A program made the translations under genes and the position numbers. Below, in pieces: positions 5,900 to 6,234 of a stretch of DNA of 6,234 nucleotides (its first letter is position 1; the number at the start of each line of letters is the position of its first letter). The notes beneath the pieces are model-generated. The model was given only the letters and a program-made list of their open reading frames with translations, had not been told where the DNA came from and did not search any database. Source of the DNA: Shinella sp. (GTDB taxonomy: Bacteria > Pseudomonadota > Alphaproteobacteria > Rhizobiales > Rhizobiaceae); the NCBI GenBank assembly GCA_003248775.1, contig QFQX01000091.1, forward strand, positions 1 through 6,234. Reading direction: 5' to 3'.

Positions 5900-6234
5900 G
5901 AGTATCTGCGCAGTCTGTTCCGCAGTCCGCTTGGCTTCGCCCCTCAGCCAGGTACGGAGCTTTTGCAGCGACGGTTTGCTCCGCTTCAGACGAGGGTAGA
6001 TCAGGTAGTACCGCCACGGGGAGGGGACGACCATGTCGTGCAGCGGCACCAGGCGTCCCGAATTCAGTTCGTCGAGAATCATGAATGGCGGCATAAGGAT
6101 TGGCCCAAGGCCGGAAAGTGCAGCTTCAATGCCCATTTGATACTGTTCGAATGTGGGCCCCGAGGTTGGCGCGGGATGATTGAGACCGATGTTCTTGAAC
6201 CACTCCCTCCACGCAGTCGGGCGGTGCGTATGCT
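5894..6234 (-). CDS. LysR-family transcriptional regulator, partial (C-terminal half)
   Basis: The minus-strand frame is open from the right window edge to the TAG at 5894-5896, giving the last 112 complete codons or so of a LysR-type regulator. The N-terminal helix-turn-helix lies outside. The visible part is the effector-binding domain (LysR_substrate, GcvA-like subgroup), recognised from PTAWREWFKNIGL, the FEQYQMGIEAALSGLGPILMP segment in two adjacent pieces, DELNSGRLVPLHD and YYLIYPRLK, ending in a Lys/Arg-rich helix. An internal ATG at 6136 is not the real start because the homology continues upstream of it. These proteins bind T-N11-A dyads and respond to a small-molecule inducer. It is convergent with the ABC operon and is the only regulator in view, so it is a plausible controller of the operon and of the GMC gene. 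Confidence 0.88.
   Translation of the reverse strand, partial: HTHRPTAWREWFKNIGLNHPAPTSGPTFEQYQMGIEAALSGLGPILMPPFMILDELNSGRLVPLHDMVVPSPWRYYLIYPRLKRSKPSLQKLRTWLRGEAKRTAEQTAQILK

Overview
The window looks like part of an alphaproteobacterial (Rhizobiales-type) chromosome or replicon. Three things point there: moderately high G+C coding sequence, a left-edge palindromic intergenic repeat of a kind I recall as abundant in Rhizobium, Sinorhizobium and Agrobacterium, and an ABC transporter whose single-domain ATPase is organised as in rhizobial sugar importers. No species can be named from the sequence.

Layout from left to right. Bases 1-87 are a palindromic intergenic repeat. Bases 89-686 are a decayed IS3-family transposase (OrfB) remnant with its 5' part missing, one uncorrected frameshift, one compensated pair of indels and two in-frame stops. 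Bases 687-857 are a regulatory-looking gap with a 16-bp perfect palindrome and a 15-bp dyad. A complete FAD-dependent GMC-family oxidoreductase (858-2471) follows and ends at a strong intrinsic terminator (2495-2535). A 258-bp intergenic region, with a second copy of the 15-bp dyad and a good -10 box, precedes a three-gene ABC importer operon of the CUT2 sugar type: XylF-like periplasmic binding protein (2730-3803), single-domain ATPase (3856-4653, start uncertain) and XylH/RbsC-like permease (4637-5857). A hairpin lies between the binding-protein and ATPase genes, and the ATPase and permease genes overlap by 17 bases. A shared terminator-like hairpin separates the operon from a convergent LysR-type regulator (GcvA-like C-terminal half, minus strand), cut by the window edge.

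How the parts may work together (inference): the ABC system imports a sugar, polyol or similar small hydroxylated compound, and the GMC enzyme may oxidise that compound or a derivative in the cytoplasm. The GMC gene and the transporter operon are separate transcription units, yet each has an ATGA-N7-TCAT dyad upstream. This fits the T-N11-A form of LysR-type binding sites, so the nearby LysR regulator is the natural candidate to control both. The transported substrate cannot be told from sequence alone. The binding protein differs from classical XylF in a likely pocket segment, so 'xylose' should not be assumed. I see no clearly unprecedented system; the GMC/CUT2/LysR cassette with its shared operator candidate is the most worthwhile lead.
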